A DNA stretch of 15,602 bases from Bacteroidales bacterium (GCA_017538685.1 JAFYIK010000140.1:1-15602), one strand, 5' to 3'; counted from the stretch's first letter, positions 1-8,574 are shown. Notes: a model not told the origin generated them from the sequence alone. Numbers and translations are program-made.

Positions 1-29
1 AACTCCATAAAGAGGAGCTCAAGTACTAA
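1..29 (+). CDS. C-terminal tail of fumarate reductase/succinate dehydrogenase flavoprotein subunit (partial)
   Basis: Only the last eight codons are in the window, read from base 3: LHKEELKY followed by TAA at 27-29. The frame is chosen because it ends cleanly 42 nt before the iron-sulfur subunit, and in Bacteroidales the flavoprotein (FrdA/SdhA) gene normally lies directly upstream of the B subunit. The short basic/acidic tail ending in KY fits what I recall of that family's C-terminus. Eight residues cannot prove identity, so the assignment rests mainly on gene order. Confidence 0.6.
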
Positions 30-71
30 AACATCAAGATTGCGACCCGTAACTATAAAGACTAACCGAGT

Positions 72-815
72 ATGGAATACGATATCAAAGTTTGGCGTCA
101 GAAAAACGCAAAGGCCAAGGGTCACTTCGAGACCTATCACGTCACCGACGTTGAGGAGGATGCTTCGTTCCTCGAGATGCTGGACATCCTGAATGACCAG
201 CTGATCCGCAAAGGCATCGAGCCGATAGCTTTCGATCACGACTGCCGCGAAGGCATCTGCGGTGCCTGTTCCCTATACATCGACGGCCGCGCGCACGGTC
301 CGGACGATCAGGTAACCACCTGCCAGCTCTTTATGCGCCATTTCAAACCGGGCGCAACGATTACCGTTGAGCCTTGGCGCAGTGCCGCTTTCCCGGTAAT
401 TAAGGACCTGGTTGTCAATAGAGGTGCTTTCGACCAGATTCTGCAGGCTGGCGGTTTCATCTCGGTTCGTGCCGGATCCGCCCAGGACGGCAACACCATC
501 TTGATCCCGCACGATGATGCCGAGAACAGTATGGATGCAGCTGCCTGCGTCGGTTGCGGTGCCTGTGTAGCTACCTGTAAGAACGGTTCTGCGATGCTCT
601 TTGTTGCAGCCCGCGTATCTTCCCTCGCCCTGCTTCCGCAGGGTCGTCCGGAAGCCGCCCGCCGCGCAAAGGCGATGGTTGCGAAGATGGACGAACTGGG
701 CTTCGGTAACTGTACCAATACCCGCGCCTGCGAGATGGAATGCCCGAAGCATATTACCGTCGATCACATCGCCCGACTCAACCGCGAATTCATTAAAGCC
801 AAGTTCCGTGATTAG
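72..815 (+). CDS. frdB: Fumarate reductase / succinate dehydrogenase iron-sulfur subunit
   Basis: This 247-aa protein carries electrons between the flavoprotein and the membrane cytochrome b subunit of the fumarate reductase/succinate dehydrogenase complex, on the cytoplasmic face of the inner membrane. In anaerobic Bacteroidales the complex mainly reduces fumarate to succinate as the last step of mixed-acid fermentation. The N-terminal ferredoxin domain has the [2Fe-2S] ligands C58, C63, C66 (CREGICGAC) and C84. The C-terminal ferredoxin domain has [11 protein letters not shown] (C159, C162, C165, C169) and C214, C220, C224 (CEMECP), the usual set for one [4Fe-4S] and one [3Fe-4S] cluster. 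All ligands are present and the length is normal for the Bacteroidetes form. The start gives [10 protein letters not shown], the expected beginning of the ferredoxin fold. No signal peptide or membrane span is seen. It is the last gene of its operon, followed by a hairpin. Whether it works as reductase or dehydrogenase cannot be told from this subunit. Confidence 0.96.
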   Translation: MEYDIKVWRQKNAKAKGHFETYHVTDVEEDASFLEMLDILNDQLIRKGIEPIAFDHDCREGICGACSLYIDGRAHGPDDQVTTCQLFMRHFKPGATITVEPWRSAAFPVIKDLVVNRGAFDQILQAGGFISVRAGSAQDGNTILIPHDDAENSMDAAACVGCGACVATCKNGSAMLFVAARVSSLALLPQGRPEAARRAKAMVAKMDELGFGNCTNTRACEMECPKHITVDHIARLNREFIKAKFRD

Positions 816-840
816 AACAAGCTTTTAGATAATGTTTTAT

Positions 841-875
841 GAAAGAGCGGCACTATTTTACAAGGTCGCTCTTTC
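841..875 (+). terminator. Hairpin terminator after frdB
   Basis: A 9-bp perfect stem, GAAAGAGCG (841-849) with CGCTCTTTC (867-875), is extended inward by a G-T wobble and a C-G pair. It starts 26 nt after the frdB stop. A T-rich run follows after a short gap (GTCTTATTAAATTTTTTT, 876-893), so it is a reasonable intrinsic terminator for the upstream operon, though the T-tract is not immediately adjacent. Confidence 0.75.
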
Positions 876-1024
876 GTCTTATTAAATTTTTTTAGTTAAT
901 TATTTAACAATTTCTTAGCTTATTATTTAAGGTTTGAAAGTGTTAAAACCATTAATTCTAGCAAAAATGGTGGAAAAATGCCCTTTTAATTATGTTTATT
1001 AGGGTTTGCAATAGTAAAGTGTGT

Positions 1025-1055
1025 TTTGATATATTAAATTTTTTTACCATCTTTG
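1025..1055 (+). promoter_or_regulatory. Predicted Bacteroidetes sigma-ABfr promoter for the SusC/SusD operon
   Basis: A TTTG at 1025-1028 serves as the -33 element. CATCTTTG at 1048-1055, followed by C, matches the Bacteroidetes -7 consensus TAnnTTTGY at all but the first base. The spacer is 19 nt, in the usual range, and is AT-rich. Transcription would start near 1061-1065, leaving a leader of about 90 nt before the ATG at 1156. This is the best match in the gap and the only promoter I can support for the five-gene + strand operon. Confidence 0.7.
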
Positions 1056-1064
1056 CGGCCGATT

Positions 1065-1079
1065 GTCGCTTGTTGCGAC
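1065..1079 (+). promoter_or_regulatory. Small hairpin at the 5' end of the susC leader
   Basis: GTCGC (1065-1069) and GCGAC (1075-1079) form a perfect 5-bp stem with loop TTGTT. It lies only about 10 nt downstream of the predicted -7 element, so it would sit at or very near the 5' end of the transcript. A 5'-terminal stem-loop often stabilises mRNA, which would fit a highly expressed operon; that role is inference. Confidence 0.4.
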
Positions 1080-1155
1080 TGGTTAGTAGTAATGCATACA
1101 GTACGAGAAAATCAGTATTTGTATCAATATTTATGTTTAATTAACCCAAATGCTT

Positions 1156-4100
1156 ATGAAAAAAATCCGTATTTTTTTCGCAGCCATGGTAATGCTGGTC
1201 TTGTCTACGGCCGCCTTTGCACAGAATATTACTGTGAACGGTACCGTTAAGGACGAGAACGGTGATGGTATTGTCCAGGCCAGTGTGGTCCTCGTTGGAA
1301 GCAATACCGTCTATACTATGACAAACCTCTCGGGTGAATTCACCCTGAGCGTGCCTGCGAACGGTGTCCTGCAGGTCAGCTGCATAGGCTATGTGGTGGC
1401 TGAAGTTCCTGTGAACGGACGTGCCCGCCTTGACATCGTTCTCCAGCTCGACCAAAACATCCTTGATGAAACGATTGTCGTTGCCTATGGTACGGCGACC
1501 AAGAGTTCCTTCACGGGTTCTGTCACTCAGGTCAAGGCTGAAACCATCGAGAAGAAGATCGCCACGAACGTTACCAGCGCTCTCGCCGGTACGACCCCTG
1601 GTGTCCAGATCACTTCCTCGAGTGGTGACCCGACCGGTGACGGTCAGACCATCCGCATCCGTGGTATCGGCTCCATGAGCGCGAGCAACAACCCGCTCAT
1701 CGTTGTCGACGGCGTGCCTTACGATGGCGCTATCTCCGACATCAACCCTCAGGACGTTGAATCCATGTCCGTCCTTAAGGATGCTGCCGCTTCCGCTATC
1801 TACGGTCACCGTGGTGCGAACGGTGTGGTTATCATCACCACCAAGAAGGGTACCGCAGGTGATGCACAGGTCAAGTTCGACGCCCGTTACGGTGTCAACT
1901 CCCGCCTCATCCCGCAGTACGACGTCATCTCTGATCCGGGTCAGTACTATGAGACCTACTATCAGATGATGTACAACCAGTACTACTATGCAGGCCACAC
2001 GGTTGCCGAGAGCTACGAATACGCCAACAAGTATCTGTTCGATCAGAACAATGGCGGTCTTGGTTACCAGGTCTACACGGTTCCGGAAGGCCAGAACCTC
2101 GTTGGTACGAACTTCAAGCTCAACCCGAACGCTACGCTCGGTTACTATGATGGTGAGTACTATTATCTCCCGGATGACTGGTACAAGGAAGCTTTCCACA
2201 ACGCTATCCGTCAGGAATACAACATTTCCGCAGCCGGTGGCATCGGAAGCCGTATGAACTATTATGCCAGTGTCGGTTACCTCGACAACTCCGGTATCGT
2301 TAACAACTCCGGTTACAAGCGTTACACCGGCCGTCTGAACGCCGAGTACCAGGCCAAGTCCTGGATGCGTCTGAGCTCTTCGATGAGCATCAGCCACTCT
2401 GATTCCCAGTCCGCTGACTGGAGCACCGGTTACGGTTCCTCCGGTAACCTCTTCTACATCACCAACAACATTGCTCCGATCTATCCGCTGTATGTCCGTA
2501 AACTCGACGAAAATGGCGATCCTTACATCGTCACCGAGAGCGGCCGCACCGTGTATGACAACAATACCAACACCAACCAGACCCGTGCCTGGTCCGTCGG
2601 TAACGCTGTCCGCGACAATGAATTTGATGATACCCGTTCCTATGCTGACGTAGTTACTGGTAAGTTTGGTGCCACCCTCACCCCGGTCAAGGGCCTGACC
2701 CTCACCGCCAATGTCGGTTTCACCTTCGACAACACCCGTTACTCCTCCCTTAGCAGCCAGTTCGCCGGTTCCTCCGGTACTGACGGTTATGTTTATGTCA
2801 GCCACAGCCGTATGTTCACGGTCAACCAGCAGTATCTTGCCGAGTACAAGATCGACATCGCTGAGAAGAATCACGTGGACGTCCTCGCCGGTTTCGAGAA
2901 ATACGAACTGACCAGCCAGGGCCTTTCCGGCAGCAACTACCACCTGTTCAACCCGTACATTGGCGAACTTAACAACGCTGACGGTACCGGTTCTATGGTA
3001 AGCGCAAACTCCTCCACCAGCCGTTATGCTACGCAGGGTTTCCTGACCCGTGCCCAGTATGACTATGATGGTCGCGTATTCGTTTCCGCTTCTTATCGTC
3101 GTGACGCTTCTTCCCGCTTCGCTGAGGGTCACCGCTGGGGTAACTTCGGTTCCGCCGGTGCTGCCTGGCTTATCAGCAAGGAAAGCTGGTTCAACGCGAA
3201 GCCGGTCGATATGTTGAAGCTGAAAGTGAGCTACGGTGTCCAGGGTAACGATAACCTCGGTTCCTACTATCCGTACTCCGATCAGTACAGCCACTCCTGG
3301 AACGAGACCGACGGTTACAAGGTTGAGAAGACCTATGTTGGTAACGAGAACCTGACTTGGGAAACTTCCCGTTCCTTCAACATCGGTGCTGATTTCGAGC
3401 TCTTCCACGGTTATCTCAACGGTACCTTCGAATGGTTCTCCCGCAAGACCACCGATCTGCTCTATTCCAAGAGCGTTCCGCAGTCCGCTGGTAACCCGAC
3501 CGGTGCTGTTCCGGTGAACGTTGGTTCCATCCTCAACCGCGGTTTCGAAATCTCCCTCGACGGTAACATCATCAGCAACAAGAACATCACCTGGACCTGG
3601 AATGCCAACTTCAGCCATTATATCAATAAGGTGCTCGAGCTGGATGACAGCGTTTCCGAGAACGGTATCCGCAGCGGTAACCGCATCATCAAGGAAGGCG
3701 GTTCCCTCTACGATGCTTATATGTTCAAGTTCGCAGGTGTTGATCCTGCAACGGGTGAAGCTCAGTACTATGCTGAGGAGCTTCTCGACGAGAAGGGTGA
3801 GCCTACCGGTACTTACGTAGCCCGTCCGACTCAGAAGCAGATTGACAAGCACCAGACCCAGACTGTTATCACGAAGAAGTTCTCCGACGCGACCCAGTAC
3901 AACCTCGGTTCCGTCCTTCCGAATCTCTTCGGTGGTTTTGGTACCTCTATCTATGCTTACGGTGTTGACTTCAGCTGCCAGTTCTCCTTCCAGCTGGGTG
4001 GCAAGTACTATGATGGTTCCTACCAGGCTTTGATGCACACGCAGGCTTCTGCCGGTCAGGCTTGGCACAAGGATATCCTTAAGGCTTGGACTCCTGAGAA

Positions 4101-4425
4101 CACCAATTCCGACATTCCTCGTAACGATGGCGACATCCAGGTCGCACAGGCTGCTCTCGATCGCTTCCTGATCAGCTCCAACTACCTGAGCGTCAACAAC
4201 GTTACCCTCGGTTACACGCTTCCTTCCAAGTGGACCAAGAAGGCAGGCATCGAAGGTCTCCGCCTCTATGTTGCAGGCGAAAACCTCGGCGTTCTGACCG
4301 CCCGCAAGGGTATTGACCCGCGCTTCTCCATGGGCCTTGGTTCTATGACTTCCGGTACCGGTCTTAACTCCGGTTACTACTCCGCTATGCGTTCCATTAC
4401 CGGCGGCGTTACCCTTACTTTCTAA
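1156..4425 (+). CDS. SusC/RagA family TonB-dependent outer-membrane transporter
   Basis: This 1089-aa outer-membrane barrel is the pore of a SusCD 'pedal-bin' importer powered by TonB-ExbBD. The order is: Sec signal peptide (1-22, cut after AFA), a carboxypeptidase-regulatory-like beta domain (about 24-100), the LDETIVVAYGT linker (from 103), the plug domain, and the 22-strand-type barrel ending in phenylalanine (LTF). The plug has the SusC-family hallmarks NPLIVVDGVP (D185) and YGHRGANGVVIITTKKG (from 216); the residue before RGANG is His, where Ser or Ala is more usual. An ATG also exists at 1150, but 1156 gives a standard MKKIRIFF signal peptide. The gene lies 19 nt before its SusD partner. 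Codon use is strongly biased (GGT/GGC, TCC, AAC, CGT), as expected for an abundant protein. The cargo cannot be read from sequence; lack of nearby carbohydrate enzymes and the downstream protease point to peptides. Confidence 0.96.
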   Translation: MKKIRIFFAAMVMLVLSTAAFAQNITVNGTVKDENGDGIVQASVVLVGSNTVYTMTNLSGEFTLSVPANGVLQVSCIGYVVAEVPVNGRARLDIVLQLDQNILDETIVVAYGTATKSSFTGSVTQVKAETIEKKIATNVTSALAGTTPGVQITSSSGDPTGDGQTIRIRGIGSMSASNNPLIVVDGVPYDGAISDINPQDVESMSVLKDAAASAIYGHRGANGVVIITTKKGTAGDAQVKFDARYGVNSRLIPQYDVISDPGQYYETYYQMMYNQYYYAGHTVAESYEYANKYLFDQNNGGLGYQVYTVPEGQNLVGTNFKLNPNATLGYYDGEYYYLPDDWYKEAFHNAIRQEYNISAAGGIGSRMNYYASVGYLDNSGIVNNSGYKRYTGRLNAEYQAKSWMRLSSSMSISHSDSQSADWSTGYGSSGNLFYITNNIAPIYPLYVRKLDENGDPYIVTESGRTVYDNNTNTNQTRAWSVGNAVRDNEFDDTRSYADVVTGKFGATLTPVKGLTLTANVGFTFDNTRYSSLSSQFAGSSGTDGYVYVSHSRMFTVNQQYLAEYKIDIAEKNHVDVLAGFEKYELTSQGLSGSNYHLFNPYIGELNNADGTGSMVSANSSTSRYATQGFLTRAQYDYDGRVFVSASYRRDASSRFAEGHRWGNFGSAGAAWLISKESWFNAKPVDMLKLKVSYGVQGNDNLGSYYPYSDQYSHSWNETDGYKVEKTYVGNENLTWETSRSFNIGADFELFHGYLNGTFEWFSRKTTDLLYSKSVPQSAGNPTGAVPVNVGSILNRGFEISLDGNIISNKNITWTWNANFSHYINKVLELDDSVSENGIRSGNRIIKEGGSLYDAYMFKFAGVDPATGEAQYYAEELLDEKGEPTGTYVARPTQKQIDKHQTQTVITKKFSDATQYNLGSVLPNLFGGFGTSIYAYGVDFSCQFSFQLGGKYYDGSYQALMHTQASAGQAWHKDILKAWTPENTNSDIPRNDGDIQVAQAALDRFLISSNYLSVNNVTLGYTLPSKWTKKAGIEGLRLYVAGENLGVLTARKGIDPRFSMGLGSMTSGTGLNSGYYSAMRSITGGVTLTF

Positions 4426-4444
4426 TTGCTAAAAGTTCAAGACT

Positions 4445-6106
4445 ATGAAACTCAATAGATATATTTCGGTTTTGGTCGCAGGGCTGGCAACGATTGCCTG
4501 CACTGATATGAACGAAATAGTTCCGGAAGGTGGTACGATGCTGGCTACCCAGTTACAGGAAACGAATACTGCGGTTCCTGCCCGTGCTGCTGCTTCGTTT
4601 GCCGGTCTGTTCAATCCGCTCGGCAACCCGGACTACTTTGGTTATGATACTCCGGACGACTGGGGTGTCCTGATGATGCTCTATTGCAACGATGTCGAGA
4701 GTGCAGACGCCTGCCTCCCTGACAGCGGTTACAACTGGTTCTCCGTCTGCGGTGAGTATTCTTCCCGTAACGCGGCATACCGTAACCCTACTATTCGTTA
4801 CCGTACTCCTTATATGATCATCGCGAACGCGAATGACTTCATCGCCGGTTTCCCGGAGGATGTTGAGGATGCGGCTTCCCTTTATATGATCGCTCAGGCC
4901 AAGGCTCTCCGCGCTTACGCTTATATGCAGCTGGCGGCGAACTTCCAGTTCGGCTACACCACCTTCTCTGCTGCTGACGTGTATGATGCGAGCAAGGCTC
5001 CCTGCGTTCCGATTTGCTCTCCGGACGTTCCGGATCCGGCAAACAACCCGCGTGCATCCGTCGGTGAGATTTATGATCTCATTATGAAGGACCTCAACGA
5101 GGCTGTCGAAGGTCTCGAAGGTTACGATCGTCCTTCCAAGATGTACATCAACCAGAATGTTGCTTACGGTCTCCGCGCCCGTGCTGAACTGACGATGGGC
5201 AAGTATGCAGACGCTGCCGCCGATGCCGAAAAGGCTGCTGAAGGTTTCACGCCTGCTTCCATCGAAGAGGTCAGCCATCCGGCCTTTATGGACATCTCCG
5301 AGCACAACTGGATCTGGGGCTTTGATATGACGGCTGACAATGCGAAGACCTTCCGCTATGCCACGAGCTCTTCCTGGCTGCGTTCCTTCTCCGCTTGGGC
5401 TTATGCTGCCGGCGCCGGTTGCTACACGATGATCAACAAGATCCTCTACGACAAGATTCCTGACAGCGACGTCCGTAAGGGCTGGTGGGTCAACGAGGAA
5501 CTCTATTCCCCGCTGCTCGACGGTCTTACCTGGGACGGTGGTTCTCAGGGTTCCGCTTCCGGTCAGGCTATTCCTGAATTTGCTTATGATGACAAGTTGG
5601 CGTTCCTTCCGTACACGAACGTGAAGTTCGGTTGCGACCCGATCGGTACGACCGACAACGCGGAAGACTCCCCGCTGATGCGTGTTGAAGAAATGATCCT
5701 TATCCAGGCTGAAGCTTATGCAAGAGACGGCCAGGTTGATAAGGCTCGTGGAATTCTCGACGAATTTGTGAAGACCTATCGCGATCCTTCCTATGTTTCC
5801 GCGAACTCCGGCCGTGACTTCCTTGATGAGGTCTGGTTCCAGCGTCGTGTCGAACTCTGGGGTGAAGGTTTCGGTATCATCGATACCAAGCGTCTGAACA
5901 AGCCTATGGTTCGTTTCCTCGGTACTCCCGAGAGCACGAATATCGCTCCTGCTTTCCGCTTCAACATTGCTGCCAATGACGGCTGGTTGAATATGCGTTT
6001 CACCAACGGTGAGCTCAATACCAACTTCGGTATTGTCGACAACACCGGCGGCGAACTCCCTGTTATGGACCAGAATGGTGGTCTTCGTGATGGTGTCACC
6101 GACTAA
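4445..6106 (+). CDS. SusD/RagB family surface-exposed substrate-binding lipoprotein
   Basis: This 553-aa lipoprotein is the hinged lid on the SusC barrel and captures ligand at the cell surface. The signal peptide ends in ATIAC, giving lipidated C19; position -3 is Thr, weaker than the classical Leu. SusD landmarks are in order: an N-terminal helical block, ALRAYAYMQLAANF (from 154, R156) matching the family's ALRA+ayy helix, a TPR-like helix (YGLRARAELTMGKYADA), then VEEMILIQAEAY (around 413-425) and RRVELWGEG (467-475), equivalent to the near-universal RR.EL..EG motif. Length is typical. It follows the transporter by 19 nt and precedes the next lipoprotein by 20 nt, so all three are surely co-transcribed. 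Codon bias is as strong as in the transporter gene. Ligand specificity is unknown: aromatic residues are plentiful but no binding site can be assigned by eye. Confidence 0.95.
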   Translation: MKLNRYISVLVAGLATIACTDMNEIVPEGGTMLATQLQETNTAVPARAAASFAGLFNPLGNPDYFGYDTPDDWGVLMMLYCNDVESADACLPDSGYNWFSVCGEYSSRNAAYRNPTIRYRTPYMIIANANDFIAGFPEDVEDAASLYMIAQAKALRAYAYMQLAANFQFGYTTFSAADVYDASKAPCVPICSPDVPDPANNPRASVGEIYDLIMKDLNEAVEGLEGYDRPSKMYINQNVAYGLRARAELTMGKYADAAADAEKAAEGFTPASIEEVSHPAFMDISEHNWIWGFDMTADNAKTFRYATSSSWLRSFSAWAYAAGAGCYTMINKILYDKIPDSDVRKGWWVNEELYSPLLDGLTWDGGSQGSASGQAIPEFAYDDKLAFLPYTNVKFGCDPIGTTDNAEDSPLMRVEEMILIQAEAYARDGQVDKARGILDEFVKTYRDPSYVSANSGRDFLDEVWFQRRVELWGEGFGIIDTKRLNKPMVRFLGTPESTNIAPAFRFNIAANDGWLNMRFTNGELNTNFGIVDNTGGELPVMDQNGGLRDGVTD

Positions 6107-6126
6107 TCTCATAAAACAAGACGATT

Positions 6127-8499
6127 ATGAAAAATATTGCTAAATATTTGTTTGCGATTTCCGTTGCAGCATTAGCATTCGCCGCCTGTGAGAAAGAGAC
6201 TGAGGAGGTGAAGCCGGGTGAGCCGGATGTAGAAGGATGCTATGGCGTCTTCTTCCCTACACAGGAAGCAAGCGGAAGTCATATCTTCAATCCTACACAG
6301 GAAAAAGTTATCGAAGTGAAGGTCGGCCGTACCAATACCAAGGGCGACATCGTCGTTCCCGTCAAGGCTGAATTCTCCGCTGAGGGCGTCTTCACGATGA
6401 CCAACGTCGCTTTTGCCGACGGTCAGGCTGAGACTACCTTTACTCTTAATTTCGAAGCTGCTGAAGAAGGTGTCAACTATTCTGCACACTTCCTCATTGA
6501 GGACAATCAGTATGCTTCTCTCTATTCCTCCAGCGCGATCGGTCTCGACCTTTCCGTCCTTTGCGTCGATATGAAGTACTGGACCAACGAGGCCGGTGAG
6601 AAGATCAAGGTTCACTTTACCCAGGGTTGGTGGGGTGAAGAAGCTGATGCTTACATCCGCTACTATGAAGTCAACGGTGTCCGTACTTGCTTCACCGAGA
6701 CCATTCCTGAGAGCCACTTCTACAAGGACTACTATACGGGTTATGGTTTCTGGGGCGTTGCCGACAATGCTGATGACGCTGCCGAGTGGACCTTTATCTG
6801 GTACACGAAGACCAAGAATGCCGATGGCAACAACTTCATCCGCATCCCGCTTGTCAATACTGGCTATTACAACGATTCCTATTCCGCTGACGTTTATGCT
6901 CTCGACTACTTCTACTGGAACGCTACCAATCCGGATGATGAGGCTGAGTTCCTGAGCTATGCGTCCAAGAACAGCGACGTGGTCAGCTACTATGACGGAA
7001 ATGGCGGTTTCTACTTCTCCATCCGTTCGTACTATATGTTCGGTGTTGGTGGTTGGAACCCGGGTGCCTATGATACGATCGGTATCGCCGAAGGCTTTAC
7101 CCGCGTTGACTACTCTCTGGAGCTGGATACCGACTTCTCCGCTGACGGCGTTACCCCTGTCTATATCGAGGCGGGTGCCGACGTAAGCCAGATCAAGTAT
7201 CTCGTTGCCGAGGGTGCCCTCTCCGCCATCCAGGTTGAGAACAAGATCGCTGACATCCTTAATTATAAGGAGTTCACCGAGTTCTTCGACGAGTTTGAGG
7301 TCGACGGTGCTACCAAGTATGCCACCCTCGAGCTTGCTCCTGAGAAGACCGGCAAGTACACGTTCATCGCTCTTGCTTATGACGAGAAGTTCGCGTATCA
7401 GAATGCTGCCAGCATCGTGATCAACCACGTTGCCGCTTCTGACCTCGAGACGCTCGCCGTTGACGTCGACGTCTTCACGGAGGATACTCCTGCCCGTTAC
7501 AAAGAACTTCACGATTCCGATTCCTTCGCTTACGGTATTGCCGGTTCGAACCTGACTGAGGTTCACAAGGCTATCTTCTCCGAGGGTACGATTACCAAGA
7601 ACGGTATGGACGTTGTCGTGAACGCTGTCAAGAACGGTGCTTCCTACGCTGTCAGCGAGGATGTCCTTGCCGAGATCAATTCCGACGGTGGTTACTATGA
7701 TGTCGTTTCCGGCCTTTCCCAGGATACGAATTACTATGTGATCGTCTGGGCTACTAACGGTTCCCTTGAGCAGGTCGTTTACGACACCTACAAGACCGCT
7801 ATTATCCCTGAGGTTTGGGAGTCTATCGGTACCGGTTCTTACACGGACGATGTCATCACCGGTTACTTCAACGTTCAGCCTAAGACCTACAATGTCGAGA
7901 TTGAGCGCAGCGCCGATGATCCGACCCGCTTCCGTATGATCTATCCTTACGATAGCAAGTATCCTTACAATGAAGAGGGCGACTGGGATACCAGCAAGTC
8001 CTATGATATCATCTTCACGGTTGTCGATGACCAGCACGTGTACATCGCTCCTCAGCCGCTTGGTATTGACTGGGGTTATGGTATGTTCTATATGACGACC
8101 ATCGCCGGTTACTATATGGCTGCTGGCAAGACTGTCGAAGAGGTGGTTGCTGCCGGTATTCCGTTCGGCGTCCTCGAGAATGGTGTCATCACCTTCCCGG
8201 ATCCGACCGAAGAGGGTGGTGCTACTCTCCAGGTAGCTCTTGCCGACTACAACAACGGTCAGTTCGTTGCGGCCAACGGCAATGGTGCTGCCAAGATCGT
8301 TCTTCCTTCCAGCTTCACTTACTCCGCGGCTCCGGCCAAGGCCAGCAAGCCGGCTGATCTCACTGTCAAGGCTTCGGGCAAGACCCTTCCTGCCCTCCGC
8401 TACGAGCGTGATCCGAAGGCGATCAAGGTTAAGACCAGCGTTTCCTACGAGCGCAAGGCAAACGAGAAAGCTTGCGAATCCACTCCGATCAGCAAGTAA
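6127..8499 (+). CDS. Large multidomain surface lipoprotein of a SusCD operon (SusE/F-position)
   Basis: This 790-aa lipoprotein has a clear signal peptide and lipobox (AFAAC, C21) followed by EKETEEVKPGE, an acidic stretch resembling the Bacteroidetes lipoprotein export signal, so it is probably on the cell surface. I do not recognise a named family. By eye it is a chain of beta modules: a Calx-beta-like domain (about 40-140; 'TNTKGDIVVPV...ADGQAETTFTL' pattern), a Tyr/Trp-rich unassigned region (about 145-325), two Fn3-like domains (about 327-435 and 436-558), and a module starting WESIGTGSYTD (about 563-735), a type I recall from other Bacteroidetes lipoproteins. The last 50 or so residues are Lys-rich and look disordered. 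Third place after SusC/SusD is where SusE/SusF-type binding lipoproteins sit, so a cargo-binding accessory role is likely. No catalytic motif is visible. Codon bias matches the two upstream genes. Confidence 0.85.
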   Translation: MKNIAKYLFAISVAALAFAACEKETEEVKPGEPDVEGCYGVFFPTQEASGSHIFNPTQEKVIEVKVGRTNTKGDIVVPVKAEFSAEGVFTMTNVAFADGQAETTFTLNFEAAEEGVNYSAHFLIEDNQYASLYSSSAIGLDLSVLCVDMKYWTNEAGEKIKVHFTQGWWGEEADAYIRYYEVNGVRTCFTETIPESHFYKDYYTGYGFWGVADNADDAAEWTFIWYTKTKNADGNNFIRIPLVNTGYYNDSYSADVYALDYFYWNATNPDDEAEFLSYASKNSDVVSYYDGNGGFYFSIRSYYMFGVGGWNPGAYDTIGIAEGFTRVDYSLELDTDFSADGVTPVYIEAGADVSQIKYLVAEGALSAIQVENKIADILNYKEFTEFFDEFEVDGATKYATLELAPEKTGKYTFIALAYDEKFAYQNAASIVINHVAASDLETLAVDVDVFTEDTPARYKELHDSDSFAYGIAGSNLTEVHKAIFSEGTITKNGMDVVVNAVKNGASYAVSEDVLAEINSDGGYYDVVSGLSQDTNYYVIVWATNGSLEQVVYDTYKTAIIPEVWESIGTGSYTDDVITGYFNVQPKTYNVEIERSADDPTRFRMIYPYDSKYPYNEEGDWDTSKSYDIIFTVVDDQHVYIAPQPLGIDWGYGMFYMTTIAGYYMAAGKTVEEVVAAGIPFGVLENGVITFPDPTEEGGATLQVALADYNNGQFVAANGNGAAKIVLPSSFTYSAAPAKASKPADLTVKASGKTLPALRYERDPKAIKVKTSVSYERKANEKACESTPISK

Positions 8500-8517
8500 T
8501 CTATTTACCTGATTATG

Positions 8518-8559
8518 CGACAAATGAGACCAGGTGCTCCGGCACCTGGCCTCTTGTCG
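8518..8559 (+). terminator. Strong intra-operon hairpin with UNCG tetraloop (attenuator, processing site or partial terminator)
   Basis: The inner stem is 8 bp, CCAGGTGC (8530-8537) with GCACCTGG (8542-8549), closed by the loop TCCG in a C(UNCG)G context, an exceptionally stable tetraloop. The helix continues outward with GAG/CTC (8526-8528 / 8551-8553) and CGACAA/TTGTCG (8518-8523 / 8554-8559), separated by a small internal loop. It is followed by seven A residues, not T, and then by the protease ATG at 8575, so it is not a textbook intrinsic terminator on either strand. It may mark an mRNA 3' end after processing or reduce read-through into the protease gene. Confidence 0.6.
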
Positions 8560-8574
8560 TAAAAAAACGAAACG

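Larger units (their letters stand above)
816..1155. other. AT-rich intergenic regulatory region between frdB and the susC-like gene
   Basis: This gap holds no plausible gene. It contains the frdB terminator (841-875), then a strongly AT-rich stretch (about 881-1050) with only weak inverted repeats (GTTAA 895-899 with TTAAC 904-908; GGTTT 931-935 with AAACC 946-950), then the predicted promoter (1025-1055) and a leader with a small hairpin. The low GC contrasts sharply with the flanking coding DNA. A short open frame across 1053-1250 is just leader sequence running into the transporter gene in another frame. Confidence 0.8.

Noticed and set aside
895..950. Short inverted repeats in the AT-rich gap (895-908 and 931-950), considered as an invertible promoter or operator
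   Set aside because: Stems are only 5 bp of AT-rich sequence, easily due to base composition, and no invertase site pair or recombinase is nearby.
1053..1250. 65-codon + strand frame beginning in the leader
   Set aside because: Starts at the predicted promoter -7 element and runs into the transporter gene in another frame; composition is not protein-like.
1141..4068. 975-codon open frame on the - strand opposite the SusC-like gene
   Set aside because: Same cause: codon-register shadow of a highly biased gene. The SusC protein is unmistakable and the antisense product is repetitive Val/Thr/Gly-rich nonsense.
4553..6112. 519-codon open frame on the - strand opposite the SusD-like gene
   Set aside because: In-register shadow of the SusD gene, without signal peptide or family motif.
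8518..8559. The hairpin considered as an attachment site, repeat element or bidirectional terminator
   Set aside because: There is only one copy in the window, no integrase or direct repeats flank it, and neither strand has a T-tract after the stem. A read-through or processing element fits better.
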